A program made the translations under genes and the position numbers. Shown here one piece after another: positions 1 through 7,670 of a stretch of DNA of 10,268 nucleotides. Below the pieces are notes generated by a model. It searched no databases. It was not told where the DNA came from and saw nothing but the letters and a program-made list of their open reading frames with translations. Origin of the DNA: Bacteriovorax sp. UBA1852. Lineage in GTDB: Bacteria; Bdellovibrionota; Bacteriovoracia; Bacteriovoracales; Bacteriovoracaceae. The stretch is taken from the NCBI GenBank assembly GCA_002338505.1, contig DDIK01000104.1, positions 1 through 10,268 on the forward strand, in the 5' to 3' direction. How positions within the stretch are numbered: the stretch's first letter is position 1; each line of letters starts with the position of its first letter.

Positions 1-1
1 A

Positions 2-721
2 CTTTTTAATGAAGGCTTAAATAAAGATCAATTTGAGCATGTCTTTGAGATTTTGAAAGATAAATTAAAGCAGGGCAAGCTTACTTCTCTCATTAATTAC
101 TATAGAGATTATTTAAGTGATTATGTAGAGCGGTCGCGAAAATTTAATACATTTGATAAGGTTAGGCAGAGATATGTTACTGATGAAAAAAGATACTTTA
201 GAATTGATGAGCTTCCAAGTGAATTAAAGGGTATTGTAGATGAGAAAAATGCATTTTTACTTTCAATAACACTTGAGGAAAACAAAGGATTGATGGAGCT
301 TAAGAAAGAGAATTCCCTTTTTATGCGTGATCTCATTGCTTCGGCAAAAACTCGGACTGCATCACGTTCAGTTGCATCAACAGGGAAGGTTTCAAACGTT
401 TTTAAATTACACGGTATCGATGGAAATAGTTATTTCTATAGTGGTGAGCAACTTAATTTCTTCTTGGCTTCAAAGATTGCTACACCTGAAACACTCAAGG
501 CGATTAATAATCTGGGGACAGATATAAATGCAAGGAATGAAGAAGGTAAAACTGCTCTTTTTATAGCAATTGAAAATAATAGATATGAAAATGTAAAAAC
601 ACTTTTAGAGCTTGGTGCAAATATAAAAAACAAAGACCTTAAAGGTCGTAGTGTTGAAAATTACATTCAAAATGTTGAAGATGGAAGAATTGTTGATTTG
701 ATAAGAGATAGAATTTATTAA
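2..721 (+). CDS. Ankyrin-repeat protein, 5' end cut by the window edge
   Basis: The frame is open to the first base, so this is the C-terminal 239 codons of a longer gene. A TTG at 53 could be mistaken for a start, but 17 sense codons precede it with no stop and no convincing ribosome binding site. Numbering from the edge, residues about 180-212 form one good ankyrin repeat: it has the G-K-T-A-L-F-I-A-I helix 1, a V-K-T-L-L-E-L-G-A helix 2 and an N-I-K-N-K-D turn. It is preceded by the tail of another repeat (L-G-T-D-I-N-A-R-N) and followed by a degenerate one that ends the protein. The region before the repeats is charged, mostly helical in appearance, and I do not recognise it. Ankyrin repeats bind other proteins; the partner cannot be inferred. 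No membrane segment is visible in this part. Its TAA overlaps the stop of the convergent gene by 4 nt. Confidence 0.75.
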   Translation, partial: LFNEGLNKDQFEHVFEILKDKLKQGKLTSLINYYRDYLSDYVERSRKFNTFDKVRQRYVTDEKRYFRIDELPSELKGIVDEKNAFLLSITLEENKGLMELKKENSLFMRDLIASAKTRTASRSVASTGKVSNVFKLHGIDGNSYFYSGEQLNFFLASKIATPETLKAINNLGTDINARNEEGKTALFIAIENNRYENVKTLLELGANIKNKDLKGRSVENYIQNVEDGRIVDLIRDRIY

Positions 722-1641
722 TTAGTAAAATTTGTAAGTTCTCCTGCTTTATTGAAATTAGGATGTAGGTTGATAGTATCCTTGTTAAGGTGACTGTTTA
801 AATTTTCACTATTCCATAACTTATTTATGAGACTACTTTTCTTAGATATAATTCCAAGAGAACGAATACTTCTTTGATCATTTGAAAAACATGCAAGTGC
901 AGAATTTTTATAATTAAGTAACTTCTTACTGTACAAGCTCTTGCACTTTTCTAAGCAACTTTCGTTTGAGTCACTATGTGTATTGTATTTATTGCGGTCA
1001 TGACCAGAAACTGTAGTGATTGCAATACAGTTATTTATTTCAGCTATTTTATAGGCTTGATCATTAAGCTTATATTCAATAACCTTATTTCTATCGAGGT
1101 CTTTTAAAAAGTCTCCAGAGGATGTAATTTTCATCTTAGAGGACTTAATAAAATTCAATCTTTCATTTAAGCATTCTGACTTTGTACTTACCATTTTTTT
1201 GAAGATCACTTCTTTTTTAAAAGAGGCTGAGCACATTATCTTAACTTCTTTCTTACAATTGCTTAAATCACTTGAACAAGTATCAAGAAAGGAAGCGAAG
1301 TTAGAGACAAGTGCTTTGTCACCTTTGTTTTTTTTGAAATTTTGACTTGAGATTTCGTATTTAAGAGTTTTTATTTTTTCTGTGTTCTTGCTGATTACAG
1401 ATAGTAATAGGGTCTTTTGATCAGGATTAGACTTATAGTTTTTTTCATTACTTTCTAATATCTTTCTTAGAGACTCATTTTTCTTTGTTAGATAAGTTAT
1501 TTCTTCGTTGATTTTAAATGTTTCGGATTGATTTGAGGTTAGGGCCTCATTCTGATGAAGACTTATTTTCCTACCACCAACCTCTAGTTCAAGAGAGTAC
1601 ACATTTAAACAAGTGAAAAGAATAAGGAGTTTATTTATCAT
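718..1641 (-). CDS. Exported coiled-coil, cysteine-containing protein of unknown function
   Basis: A 307-residue protein that I cannot assign to a family. Residues 1-16 look like a Sec signal peptide: a Lys at position 4, the hydrophobic core L-L-I-L-F, and V-Y-S before a likely cleavage site, so the mature protein should be periplasmic or secreted. Residues about 40-105 are rich in Lys, Glu, Asn and Leu and look like a coiled coil. The mature part has eight cysteines (122, 129, 137, 157, 205, 229, 233, 251), including a C-x3-C pair at 229/233, which could form disulfides after export. Cys11 lies in the signal sequence, but L-F-T-C does not fit a lipobox. It is the last gene of a leftward cluster: its ATG overlaps the end of the HAMP gene by 11 nt, with GAGA about 7 nt upstream, which suggests translational coupling. 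Role unknown; an envelope partner of the HAMP protein is only a guess. Confidence 0.75.
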   Translation of the reverse strand: MINKLLILFTCLNVYSLELEVGGRKISLHQNEALTSNQSETFKINEEITYLTKKNESLRKILESNEKNYKSNPDQKTLLLSVISKNTEKIKTLKYEISSQNFKKNKGDKALVSNFASFLDTCSSDLSNCKKEVKIMCSASFKKEVIFKKMVSTKSECLNERLNFIKSSKMKITSSGDFLKDLDRNKVIEYKLNDQAYKIAEINNCIAITTVSGHDRNKYNTHSDSNESCLEKCKSLYSKKLLNYKNSALACFSNDQRSIRSLGIISKKSSLINKLWNSENLNSHLNKDTINLHPNFNKAGELTNFTN

Positions 1642-2068
1642 TAATTTTCTCTATCGCCTGATTAAAGTTGTCTTGAATTTCCATGAAATAGTCACCATCT
1701 CTGAACTTAATATTACGAATTACACCCGTCTGTTGAATTTCTTTTAGGTGCTCATTAAGACGATATAGGGGACCAGCTACCTTGTGAGAGATTTTAAATG
1801 ATATGTAGAGGAATATAAGTAATCCAGTCATATAAGTTATAGCAAAAAATGTATAGATGTCTGATTTTTGCTTTTGTAGGAACTCAAAGAATATATGGTT
1901 TGAGGAAAGTCCATTTTCTTGTCCAAGAGAGTAAAACTTGTCAAAGAAGAGGTGTATAGAAAGAAGGTATCCAAGTGATAGAAGTGTTATGATAATGGCA
2001 CTGAAAATGATGAAGGTTAGCTGAAACTCTTTGTTTATTAGTAGTGATTTAAATTTTCTATTATTCAT
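1631..2068 (-). CDS. Small two-helix membrane protein with a C-terminal HAMP domain and no output domain
   Basis: 145 residues. Two hydrophobic segments (about 16-40 and 71-92) flank an external loop of only about 30 residues. They are followed by a HAMP-like domain (about 91-143). The HAMP match rests on I-S-H-K-V-A-G-P-L-Y-R-L directly after the second helix, with the conserved proline at 100, a glycine-containing connector, and a second amphipathic helix beginning M-E-I-Q-D-N-F-N. HAMP domains normally relay transmembrane signals to a kinase, cyclase or chemotaxis output domain; here the protein stops right after HAMP. The small loop argues against a large ligand-binding domain. It lies 46 nt downstream of the HD-GYP gene on the same strand and overlaps the exported-protein gene by 11 nt. 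The ATG at 2068 is the first possible start after an in-frame TAA, but no clear Shine-Dalgarno sequence precedes it, so translation may depend on upstream readthrough. Function inferred only as a signalling or scaffold subunit. Confidence 0.8.
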   Translation of the reverse strand: MNNRKFKSLLINKEFQLTFIIFSAIIITLLSLGYLLSIHLFFDKFYSLGQENGLSSNHIFFEFLQKQKSDIYTFFAITYMTGLLIFLYISFKISHKVAGPLYRLNEHLKEIQQTGVIRNIKFRDGDYFMEIQDNFNQAIEKINDK

Positions 2069-2114
2069 GACTATAGGATAGCTTTAGCTTTAAAGGACTT
2101 CAAGTAAGAGTAGA

Positions 2115-3251
2115 TTATGCAGCTTTCTTTTTCTTGCTCTCTTCTGGCTTTGTGAAATTACTTGATATTTTTTGTGGCTTTATTTTTTGAATTGGTAGCT
2201 CTTTATGTGGCTTTTCTGTGTCGAAGTCTTCAGGAAGTTCTATACCACCCCTTCCCTTAAGGACTACTTTTGATATCTTCTCTACAAAGAACTGAAACAT
2301 ATGAGGGTCTAGCTTTTTCCCAGCTGTTCTCTCCATAACCTTGAGAGCGTCTTCTATCGGCAGTACATCTGAATAAGATCTCTTTGTTGTAATTGCATCA
2401 AAGAAGTCTGCAATAGCACATACTCGTGAAACAAGATGTATTTCTTCACCCTTGATTGAATTTGGATATCCTGTACCATTCCAGTTCTCATGATGCTCAA
2501 CGATTACTCGTTTTATAACTTCACGATTAGCACCTTCTAGTATCATTGGAGTCTCATCAAATATTTTTATTCCAAGCTTTGGGTGACTTTTAATTATTGC
2601 AAATTCTTGATCTGTTAACTTGTCAGTTTTATTTAAAATATGTGTAGGGACTTTAACTTTCCCTAGATCATGTAAAAGCCCACCTAGGCCAGCCGTAGTG
2701 AGTTCGTCTTCAGTGCTTGAAGGCTTGAGGTGTTTTAGTATAAGTACTGTGTACATGCTTACATTAATAGAGTGGTCATAGGTATAAAAATCATGAAAGG
2801 ATAAATCACCAATTAGGTTTTTAAGATTATTGATATCATAGTCTTTTATAACACCAACCATTGATTTCATTGATTCATGGCAGCCCTCTAATGCTTGTCC
2901 AAGAATTTCAGTGTTAAATTCTTTGCTTGGACTAAATATATCATCAAGATAGCGAACAGCAGAATCTTTGATTATGCCGACTTTTTCAAGATCTTCAATT
3001 GAGTCACTACTAACTAGACTCCTCATGTAAAGATGGCGTTCGTCTTCGCTCACATAAACTCTGTGATACTTCTTAAAGCTATCAACGGTGCCCGAAGTGA
3101 GAACTTCACCCTTGCTAACTATTTTAATGAATCGATCTTTATTAGTATTTGATGAGTTAACATACATGTCATAAATAACAGGTGTGTTGACTGTGATTAA
3201 GTCAAATGACACGGTGAAATAACTAATTTGGGGTACTGAAACGACACTCAT
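2115..3251 (-). CDS. HD-GYP domain cyclic di-GMP phosphodiesterase
   Basis: 378 residues, no signal peptide or membrane helix, so cytoplasmic. Residues about 145-325 are an HD-GYP domain. The metal and catalytic motifs appear intact: His160 (D-H-S-I-N), H194-D195-L-G-K198, His223 (K-S-H-P), H253-H254-E255, and N-G-T-G-Y-P at 258-263 followed by A-D-F-F-D. Family members hydrolyse c-di-GMP to pGpG or GMP; full conservation of these residues argues for an active enzyme, unlike the degenerate HD-GYP proteins also known in predatory bacteria. Residues 1-105 resemble the small N-terminal domain often placed before HD-GYP (a stretch ending R-V-Y-V-S-E-D-E), probably regulatory; there is no receiver domain. 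The C-terminal tail from about 340 is Lys/Pro-rich and looks disordered. ATG 3251 has AGGA six bases upstream. It is the first gene of a leftward cluster and is divergent from smc. No convincing sigma-70 promoter was recognised. Confidence 0.93.
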   Translation of the reverse strand: MSVVSVPQISYFTVSFDLITVNTPVIYDMYVNSSNTNKDRFIKIVSKGEVLTSGTVDSFKKYHRVYVSEDERHLYMRSLVSSDSIEDLEKVGIIKDSAVRYLDDIFSPSKEFNTEILGQALEGCHESMKSMVGVIKDYDINNLKNLIGDLSFHDFYTYDHSINVSMYTVLILKHLKPSSTEDELTTAGLGGLLHDLGKVKVPTHILNKTDKLTDQEFAIIKSHPKLGIKIFDETPMILEGANREVIKRVIVEHHENWNGTGYPNSIKGEEIHLVSRVCAIADFFDAITTKRSYSDVLPIEDALKVMERTAGKKLDPHMFQFFVEKISKVVLKGRGGIELPEDFDTEKPHKELPIQKIKPQKISSNFTKPEESKKKKAA

Positions 3252-3355
3252 ATTAAGTCCTATCGGTTTGCTTTGATCAATAATAAAGCTATATTTTCAA
3301 GAATATTGATGGAAATTGTAAGAAAAAAACAGTGCTTAAGTTGTTGAAATTGCGA

Positions 3356-3369
3356 GCCCCTGTAGGGGC
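3356..3369. promoter_or_regulatory. GC-rich inverted repeat in the HD-GYP/smc divergent region
   Basis: GCCCCT-GT-AGGGGC is a 6-bp perfect dyad with a 2-nt centre. It stands out as a GC block in an AT-rich intergenic region between two divergent genes. It is followed by an A-run on the plus strand, and no T-run follows the stem in either direction, so it does not fit an intrinsic terminator. An operator site is the simplest reading; no regulator is known from the window. Confidence 0.4.
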
Positions 3370-3389
3370 AAAAAATTAGATTAAACCTA

Positions 3390-3418
3390 TACGATCCCCT
3401 TTCATAAGTGGTATCGTA
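3390..3418. promoter_or_regulatory. Imperfect 29-nt dyad upstream of smc
   Basis: TACGAT at 3390-3395 is matched by its reverse complement ATCGTA at 3413-3418. Pairing continues inward through CC/GG and CTT/AAG around a TCAT loop, with one bulge and one mismatch. It ends 48 nt before the smc start codon. It could be an operator or, if transcribed, a hairpin in the smc leader. Between it and the smc ribosome binding site lies a run made only of A and C (3426-3442), likely unstructured. Confidence 0.35.
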
Positions 3419-3457
3419 ATTCACTACACACAACACACAAAATTAATTTGAGACGAC

Positions 3458-3461
3458 GGAG
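3458..3461 (+). promoter_or_regulatory. Ribosome binding site that fixes the GTG start of smc
   Basis: GGAG lies 5 nt before GTG 3467. An in-frame TGA at 3449-3451 rules out a longer protein, and the next in-frame Met (residue 48) falls after the Walker A motif, so GTG 3467 is the only sensible start. Confidence 0.8.
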
Positions 3462-3466
3462 CACAA

Positions 3467-6400
3467 GTGCAACTTAAACGACTGATTATTCAAGGGTTTA
3501 AATCATTTAAGGATAGAACCACTATCAATTTTGATGACGGAATTACGGGGATCGTAGGACCAAACGGATGTGGTAAATCAAATATCGTAGATGCCTTATT
3601 TTGGGTTATGGGTGAGCAATCAGCCAAGCACTTAAGAGGTAACTCAATGAAGGATCTTATTTTTGCAGGATCTTCAAAATATAGTCCGGGTGCATTTGCT
3701 GAGGCCACACTTGTTCTAGAAAATACAGACCTCAAACATATCCATATTGGAAGTAAGGTCGCTAATCCTTCAGAAATTCAGTTGACGAGAAAGTTGTATC
3801 GCAATGGAGATACAGAGTATCGAATCAATGGAGAACCAGCGAGACTTAAAGATATTCATGAAGTGTTCATGGATACTGGTGCCGGAGCAAAGTCTTATTC
3901 AATTATCGCTCAAGGTGAAATCAATAGACTTGTTCAAGCAAAGCCTGTTGAAAGAAGAACAATGATTGAAGAGGTTGCTGGAGTAACGAAGTTTAAGGTT
4001 AGAAAAAAAGAGTCATTAAAGAAAATAGACCAGACTCAAACAAATCTTAATAGACTAAATGATCTGACAATCGAGATTGAGAAAAATCTTAAGTCCCTTC
4101 AAAAGCAAGCTGAAAAGGCGGAGAAGGCAAGGTCTCTTAGAGATAAGGTAAAGAGAAACGAGGTTTCTTATAATGCACATAAAGTATTTGATGCCTTAAA
4201 AGAGCTTAGAGACGGTAGTGTTGAAGTTAATGAGAATAGACTTAAATTTGAAAACCTTTCAATTGAAAAAGATAATATCGAAGTAAGTCTCGAGGAAGAA
4301 AGATATCTTAGAGATGAAAAAAGTGAAAATATAGAAAATCTTCAAAGAGAGCGTAATGAAGTTTCAAATAAACTTGCAAAGGCTGAAGAGAGATTGAACT
4401 CACTATGTAGTTCTCTATCTGATAAGGAAAAACAATCAGAGCAAAGAGAGAAAGACATCGAGGAATTAAGGTCTGAAAGGGAAGAGAGAGCTTTAAGACT
4501 GAATGAATTAAATGATGAGCTTGAGTCTGTTGTAGAAGAGTCTAAAAAGGATTTTGATTACGAAGGTGAAGAAGAAGCAATAGCGACTTTTAAGGAAGAG
4601 CTAAGTCTTAAAGAAGAAGCACTGTCAGAGCTTAGAGATGAAATTGATGAAATGAAAGAACGTTCTACGAAAATGGAGCAGACAGCATTTCAAAATAATT
4701 CAAAGCTTGAAGAGTATTCAACTCTTCTTCAAGATCTCGCAGTTGAAATTGAAGCACTGGAAAAGCAGTACTCTGGAGTTTCTACAGAGCTGGCAAAAGA
4801 GAGAGATGCTGTAAATGATGCAAATGAGCTTGTTGAAGAATTAAGTACTAAGGAAGCTTCTTTGAAAGAAGTAGTTACTGAGCTTTATTCAAAGAACCAA
4901 GAGCTTAATAAGGAACATAACCAAAAGTATAAGGACTTAATCTCAACTCAGTCTCGCCTTGGGTCTTTGAAAGAGATCGCGGCTTCTTTAGAAGGTGCTA
5001 AAGAGGGAATTTCTGACTTCTTAAGCGCAAATGAGACTGATGCATATAGTGTTCTTGGAACGCTTGTTAAGTGTGATGAGAAATACACTAAAGCAGTAAA
5101 CGCACTAATAGGAGAATTCTTTGAAACTCTTATTACAAGCGAAAGTGACCTTTCTCTTATGGAGAGTTGGCTAACAAGTAATAGCGAGTCAGCGTTTGAA
5201 ATTCTAATCGGTGATAAGCAGGCAGATGTTGTTTCTGAGGAAGCACTTGAGAGACTTAAGTTAAAGTTTGGTGAGAGCTTAATTAGCTTAACTGATATTG
5301 TAGAGATTGATGAAAAATATAAATCAAAGCTTACGCCTTACTTAAGTGGACTTTTCATAGTCGACTCACTAGACGTTAATCAACTAAAAAGTATTTCTAC
5401 AGGTATTAACTTTGTCGGAATCACTGATGTTGAAGGACGTGCGGTTTTAAAGAATAGAAATAAGGCCCTCGTCTACACTCAAAAATCCGATGATGATGGT
5501 GCTCAAAGTGCAGTCGAGAGAAATAATCTTATCGAAGAACTTGCAGTAAAGTCTGAAGAGTTGGAAAAAGAAGTTTCTGAGTTAGAGCAGGATCTAGATC
5601 AAAGAACTCTTGAGTACAATGATAAGAAAGAAGAGCTGGAATTACTTAGAAATAGCCTCTCAGACTCAAAAGCTGATTACGCAGCAAAGAAGTCAGCGCT
5701 TGATTCAAAATTAGCGGGAATGGAATCTGGTAATACGAGATTAGAGATTTTACAAAATAGAAAGAATGAAACTTCTAAGTTAAGACTAGAGATTCTAGAG
5801 AGAGAAGAAGATTTTACGAAAGAGAGAAATGAGTTTCTTGAGAGTTTAGATGATAAGCAGTCTCTCTTCATTGAAAGAACTGAAGAGTATTCGACTGAAA
5901 AAGAAAACTATGAGCAAAGACGTGAAGTGCTCATGGAAAAACAAGTTGAAGCAAAAACATTTGAACAAAGAGTTGATTCTTTGAAATCTCAAATTTCAGA
6001 TATGGAAAACCAGATTGAAAAGCAAGCAACAAGAATAGAGAATAACGAAGAGCTCGTTCAAAAGCTATCTGAAGAGATGGAGTCTGTTCAAGCGGATATT
6101 AATACTCTCGAAGATGAAAATAATGAAACAGCAGATATCTTAAAAGAAAGAGATGAAATTTTATCTCACTTAAAAGATGAATTCGCTGAATTACTAATTG
6201 GTATGCAAGAGAGAGAGGAGAGAGTTCGAGAACTTTCTAAGGAAACATCACAATTAGAAAGAGAAATTAATGAGAGAGAAGTTAAGCTTGAAAGAGCATT
6301 AGAAGAAGAAGAGGATGTTGTTAGAAACATCTTTGAAAAATACCAAATTGACCTTAGAGATTCTCTAGGTCGCTTCTTAGAATATGAAACTCAAGATTAC

Positions 6401-7150
6401 GAGAGATTAAAAGATCTAAATACGATGTACTTCATGGAAACAGAAAATGGAGTGAAGGAAATTGATAAGGCGTCTTATGACTTTGTTAGAAAGTATGGTC
6501 AAGACCTTAAAGAGTTAGGCCCTAAACTTAAAGGATATAAGACTGAGCTTGCAAGACTGGGTGAAATAAACTGGCAAGCAATTGAGGACTATGATCGTCA
6601 AAAGCTACGTTATGATGTCTTAAAAATTCAAGAAGAAGAGCTTAAGAAGTCTCTTGAAGACTTACAAGCGGCGATAACTCATATCGATGAGAAATCAAAA
6701 GAGAGATTTAAAGTAGCTTTTGAAGAAGTAAATGTTAGATTTCAAAAAGTATTTCCAATTATTTTTGGTGGCGGAAACGCTACACTTAAGATTGTTGGTA
6801 ATATAGATGATCCAGAGTGTGGAGTAGATATTATTGCTCAGCCTCCTGGAAAGAAAATGCAAAACATCAACCTGATGTCAGGTGGTGAGAAGGCCATGAC
6901 TGCTGTTTCGTTGATTTTCTCAATTTTCTTAGTTAAGCCATCACCTTTTTGTCTACTTGATGAGGTCGATGCTCCTCTTGATGATGCCAATGTTGGACGA
7001 TTTAATGAGCTCTTAAGAGAAATGAGTGCAGAATCTCAGTTCATCTTGATCACTCACAACAAGAAAACTATGGAGCTTAATGACATGCTCTATGGTGTGA
7101 CGATGCAAGAGCCAGGTGTTTCAAAAGCAGTTTCAGTACAATTACATTAA
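3467..7150 (+). CDS. smc: Chromosome segregation ATPase Smc
   Basis: 1227 residues, slightly longer than the usual 1150-1200. Smc dimers, with ScpA/ScpB, organise and separate newly replicated chromosomes. The N-terminal ATPase half begins with Q-G-F-K-S-F and has Walker A G-P-N-G-C-G-K-S-N at 31-39 and the Q-loop G-E-Q-S-A-K-H-L-R. A first coiled-coil arm (about 165-500) leads to the hinge (about 505-675) and a second arm (about 680-1030). The C-terminal half has the ABC signature M-S-G-G-E-K (1137-1142), Walker B C-L-L-D-E-V-D with D1165/E1166, the D-loop P-L-D-D-A-N, and the switch His1197 in I-T-H-N. All ATPase motifs are present, so the protein should be active. The hinge is unusual: the G-G-x3-G-G type motif near its end is absent (residues 646-670 read G-I-N-F-V-G-I-T-D-V-E-G-R followed by a basic stretch). 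The start is GTG with GGAG. It is followed at once by a terminator, so it looks monocistronic; scpA/scpB are not in the window. Confidence 0.97.
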   Translation: MQLKRLIIQGFKSFKDRTTINFDDGITGIVGPNGCGKSNIVDALFWVMGEQSAKHLRGNSMKDLIFAGSSKYSPGAFAEATLVLENTDLKHIHIGSKVANPSEIQLTRKLYRNGDTEYRINGEPARLKDIHEVFMDTGAGAKSYSIIAQGEINRLVQAKPVERRTMIEEVAGVTKFKVRKKESLKKIDQTQTNLNRLNDLTIEIEKNLKSLQKQAEKAEKARSLRDKVKRNEVSYNAHKVFDALKELRDGSVEVNENRLKFENLSIEKDNIEVSLEEERYLRDEKSENIENLQRERNEVSNKLAKAEERLNSLCSSLSDKEKQSEQREKDIEELRSEREERALRLNELNDELESVVEESKKDFDYEGEEEAIATFKEELSLKEEALSELRDEIDEMKERSTKMEQTAFQNNSKLEEYSTLLQDLAVEIEALEKQYSGVSTELAKERDAVNDANELVEELSTKEASLKEVVTELYSKNQELNKEHNQKYKDLISTQSRLGSLKEIAASLEGAKEGISDFLSANETDAYSVLGTLVKCDEKYTKAVNALIGEFFETLITSESDLSLMESWLTSNSESAFEILIGDKQADVVSEEALERLKLKFGESLISLTDIVEIDEKYKSKLTPYLSGLFIVDSLDVNQLKSISTGINFVGITDVEGRAVLKNRNKALVYTQKSDDDGAQSAVERNNLIEELAVKSEELEKEVSELEQDLDQRTLEYNDKKEELELLRNSLSDSKADYAAKKSALDSKLAGMESGNTRLEILQNRKNETSKLRLEILEREEDFTKERNEFLESLDDKQSLFIERTEEYSTEKENYEQRREVLMEKQVEAKTFEQRVDSLKSQISDMENQIEKQATRIENNEELVQKLSEEMESVQADINTLEDENNETADILKERDEILSHLKDEFAELLIGMQEREERVRELSKETSQLEREINEREVKLERALEEEEDVVRNIFEKYQIDLRDSLGRFLEYETQDYERLKDLNTMYFMETENGVKEIDKASYDFVRKYGQDLKELGPKLKGYKTELARLGEINWQAIEDYDRQKLRYDVLKIQEEELKKSLEDLQAAITHIDEKSKERFKVAFEEVNVRFQKVFPIIFGGGNATLKIVGNIDDPECGVDIIAQPPGKKMQNINLMSGGEKAMTAVSLIFSIFLVKPSPFCLLDEVDAPLDDANVGRFNELLREMSAESQFILITHNKKTMELNDMLYGVTMQEPGVSKAVSVQLH

Positions 7151-7182
7151 AAAAAAGTCCTCGTTTTGAGGACTTTTTTTTT
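7151..7182. terminator. Bidirectional intrinsic terminator between smc and the 148-residue exported protein gene
   Basis: A GTCCTC/GAGGAC stem (7157-7162 with 7168-7173) with a GTTTT loop is flanked by an A-run on the left and nine Ts on the right (7174-7182). The A/T flanks extend the stem and supply a U-tract in either direction. It begins right after the smc TAA (7148-7150), and its T-run overlaps the TAA of the convergent gene (complement of 7181-7183). Confidence 0.93.
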
Positions 7183-7627
7183 ATTTTACTCTTTCACATT
7201 TAAATGATGCTTGTCTTACATATGGTTTAGGCTTAGATAGTATTCTAAGTGCCGTGCTCTTAGGGTAAATAAATTGTGAACTCATATATTCACCTTCAAG
7301 AGTTGTCTTATCGAGCTTAAAATAATGATCATATTCAGCATACTCTAGGAAGCCGAACCAGTGATTCTTATATGGTCCTTCCTTGCTTTTGTACTCTTCA
7401 TAAATTTCTTCATTGTTGTAAATTGTTGTAGGGTCAGATAAGTCAAGACGACCAAATACATTGTCATAATTAAAAGATAACGCATTTTCTTGACCGTCAT
7501 CTTTAAGTTCAATGACCATCTCGTCTCCATTGTCTTTTATGCATTCATATTTCTCGAGTACTTCACTCGCTGTTGCACTAAGAGAGATTGTTAGCATTAA
7601 AGTCATTGGAATTATTTTAAAATTCAT
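7181..7627 (-). CDS. Small exported protein of unknown function
   Basis: 148 residues, family not recognised. Residues 1-21 are a clear Sec signal peptide: Lys4, a hydrophobic stretch I-I-P-M-T-L-M-L-T-I-S-L, then A-T-A-S with cleavage near residue 20-21. The mature protein of about 127 residues is acidic, rich in aromatic residues (Tyr, Phe, Trp) in its middle, and has only two cysteines, C29 and C144, one near each end, suited to a single disulfide closing the domain. This suggests a small globular periplasmic or secreted protein, probably mostly beta. ATG 7627 has GGAGA closely upstream. It is transcribed alone, divergent from rimO, and ends in the terminator shared with smc. A GTGACG/TATGCA pair with 17-nt spacing upstream is a weak promoter candidate. 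No function can be given. Confidence 0.8.
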   Translation of the reverse strand: MNFKIIPMTLMLTISLSATASEVLEKYECIKDNGDEMVIELKDDGQENALSFNYDNVFGRLDLSDPTTIYNNEEIYEEYKSKEGPYKNHWFGFLEYAEYDHYFKLDKTTLEGEYMSSQFIYPKSTALRILSKPKPYVRQASFKCERVK

Positions 7628-7670
7628 TTATTTCTCCATTTGGCTTGTTAATGGTTTTATGCATAGCGAT

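Noticed and set aside
53..55. TTG as the start codon of the ankyrin-repeat gene
   Set aside because: The frame is open upstream to the edge with protein-like codons, and there is no good ribosome binding site.
1607..1611. Lipobox at Cys11 of the exported coiled-coil protein
   Set aside because: L-F-T-C has Phe and Thr where small residues are required; an ordinary signal peptide ending at V-Y-S fits better.
2115..3251. Degenerate, non-catalytic HD-GYP protein
   Set aside because: The HD, His223, HHE and GYP residues expected for metal binding and catalysis are all present.
3356..3376. Intrinsic terminator from the GCCCC/GGGGC hairpin
   Set aside because: The stem is followed by A's on the plus strand, and no U-tract follows it in either direction; it also lies upstream of both divergent genes.
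3490..3735. 81-codon minus-strand frame inside smc
   Set aside because: It is antisense to the Walker A region of smc, where the plus strand is plainly coding.
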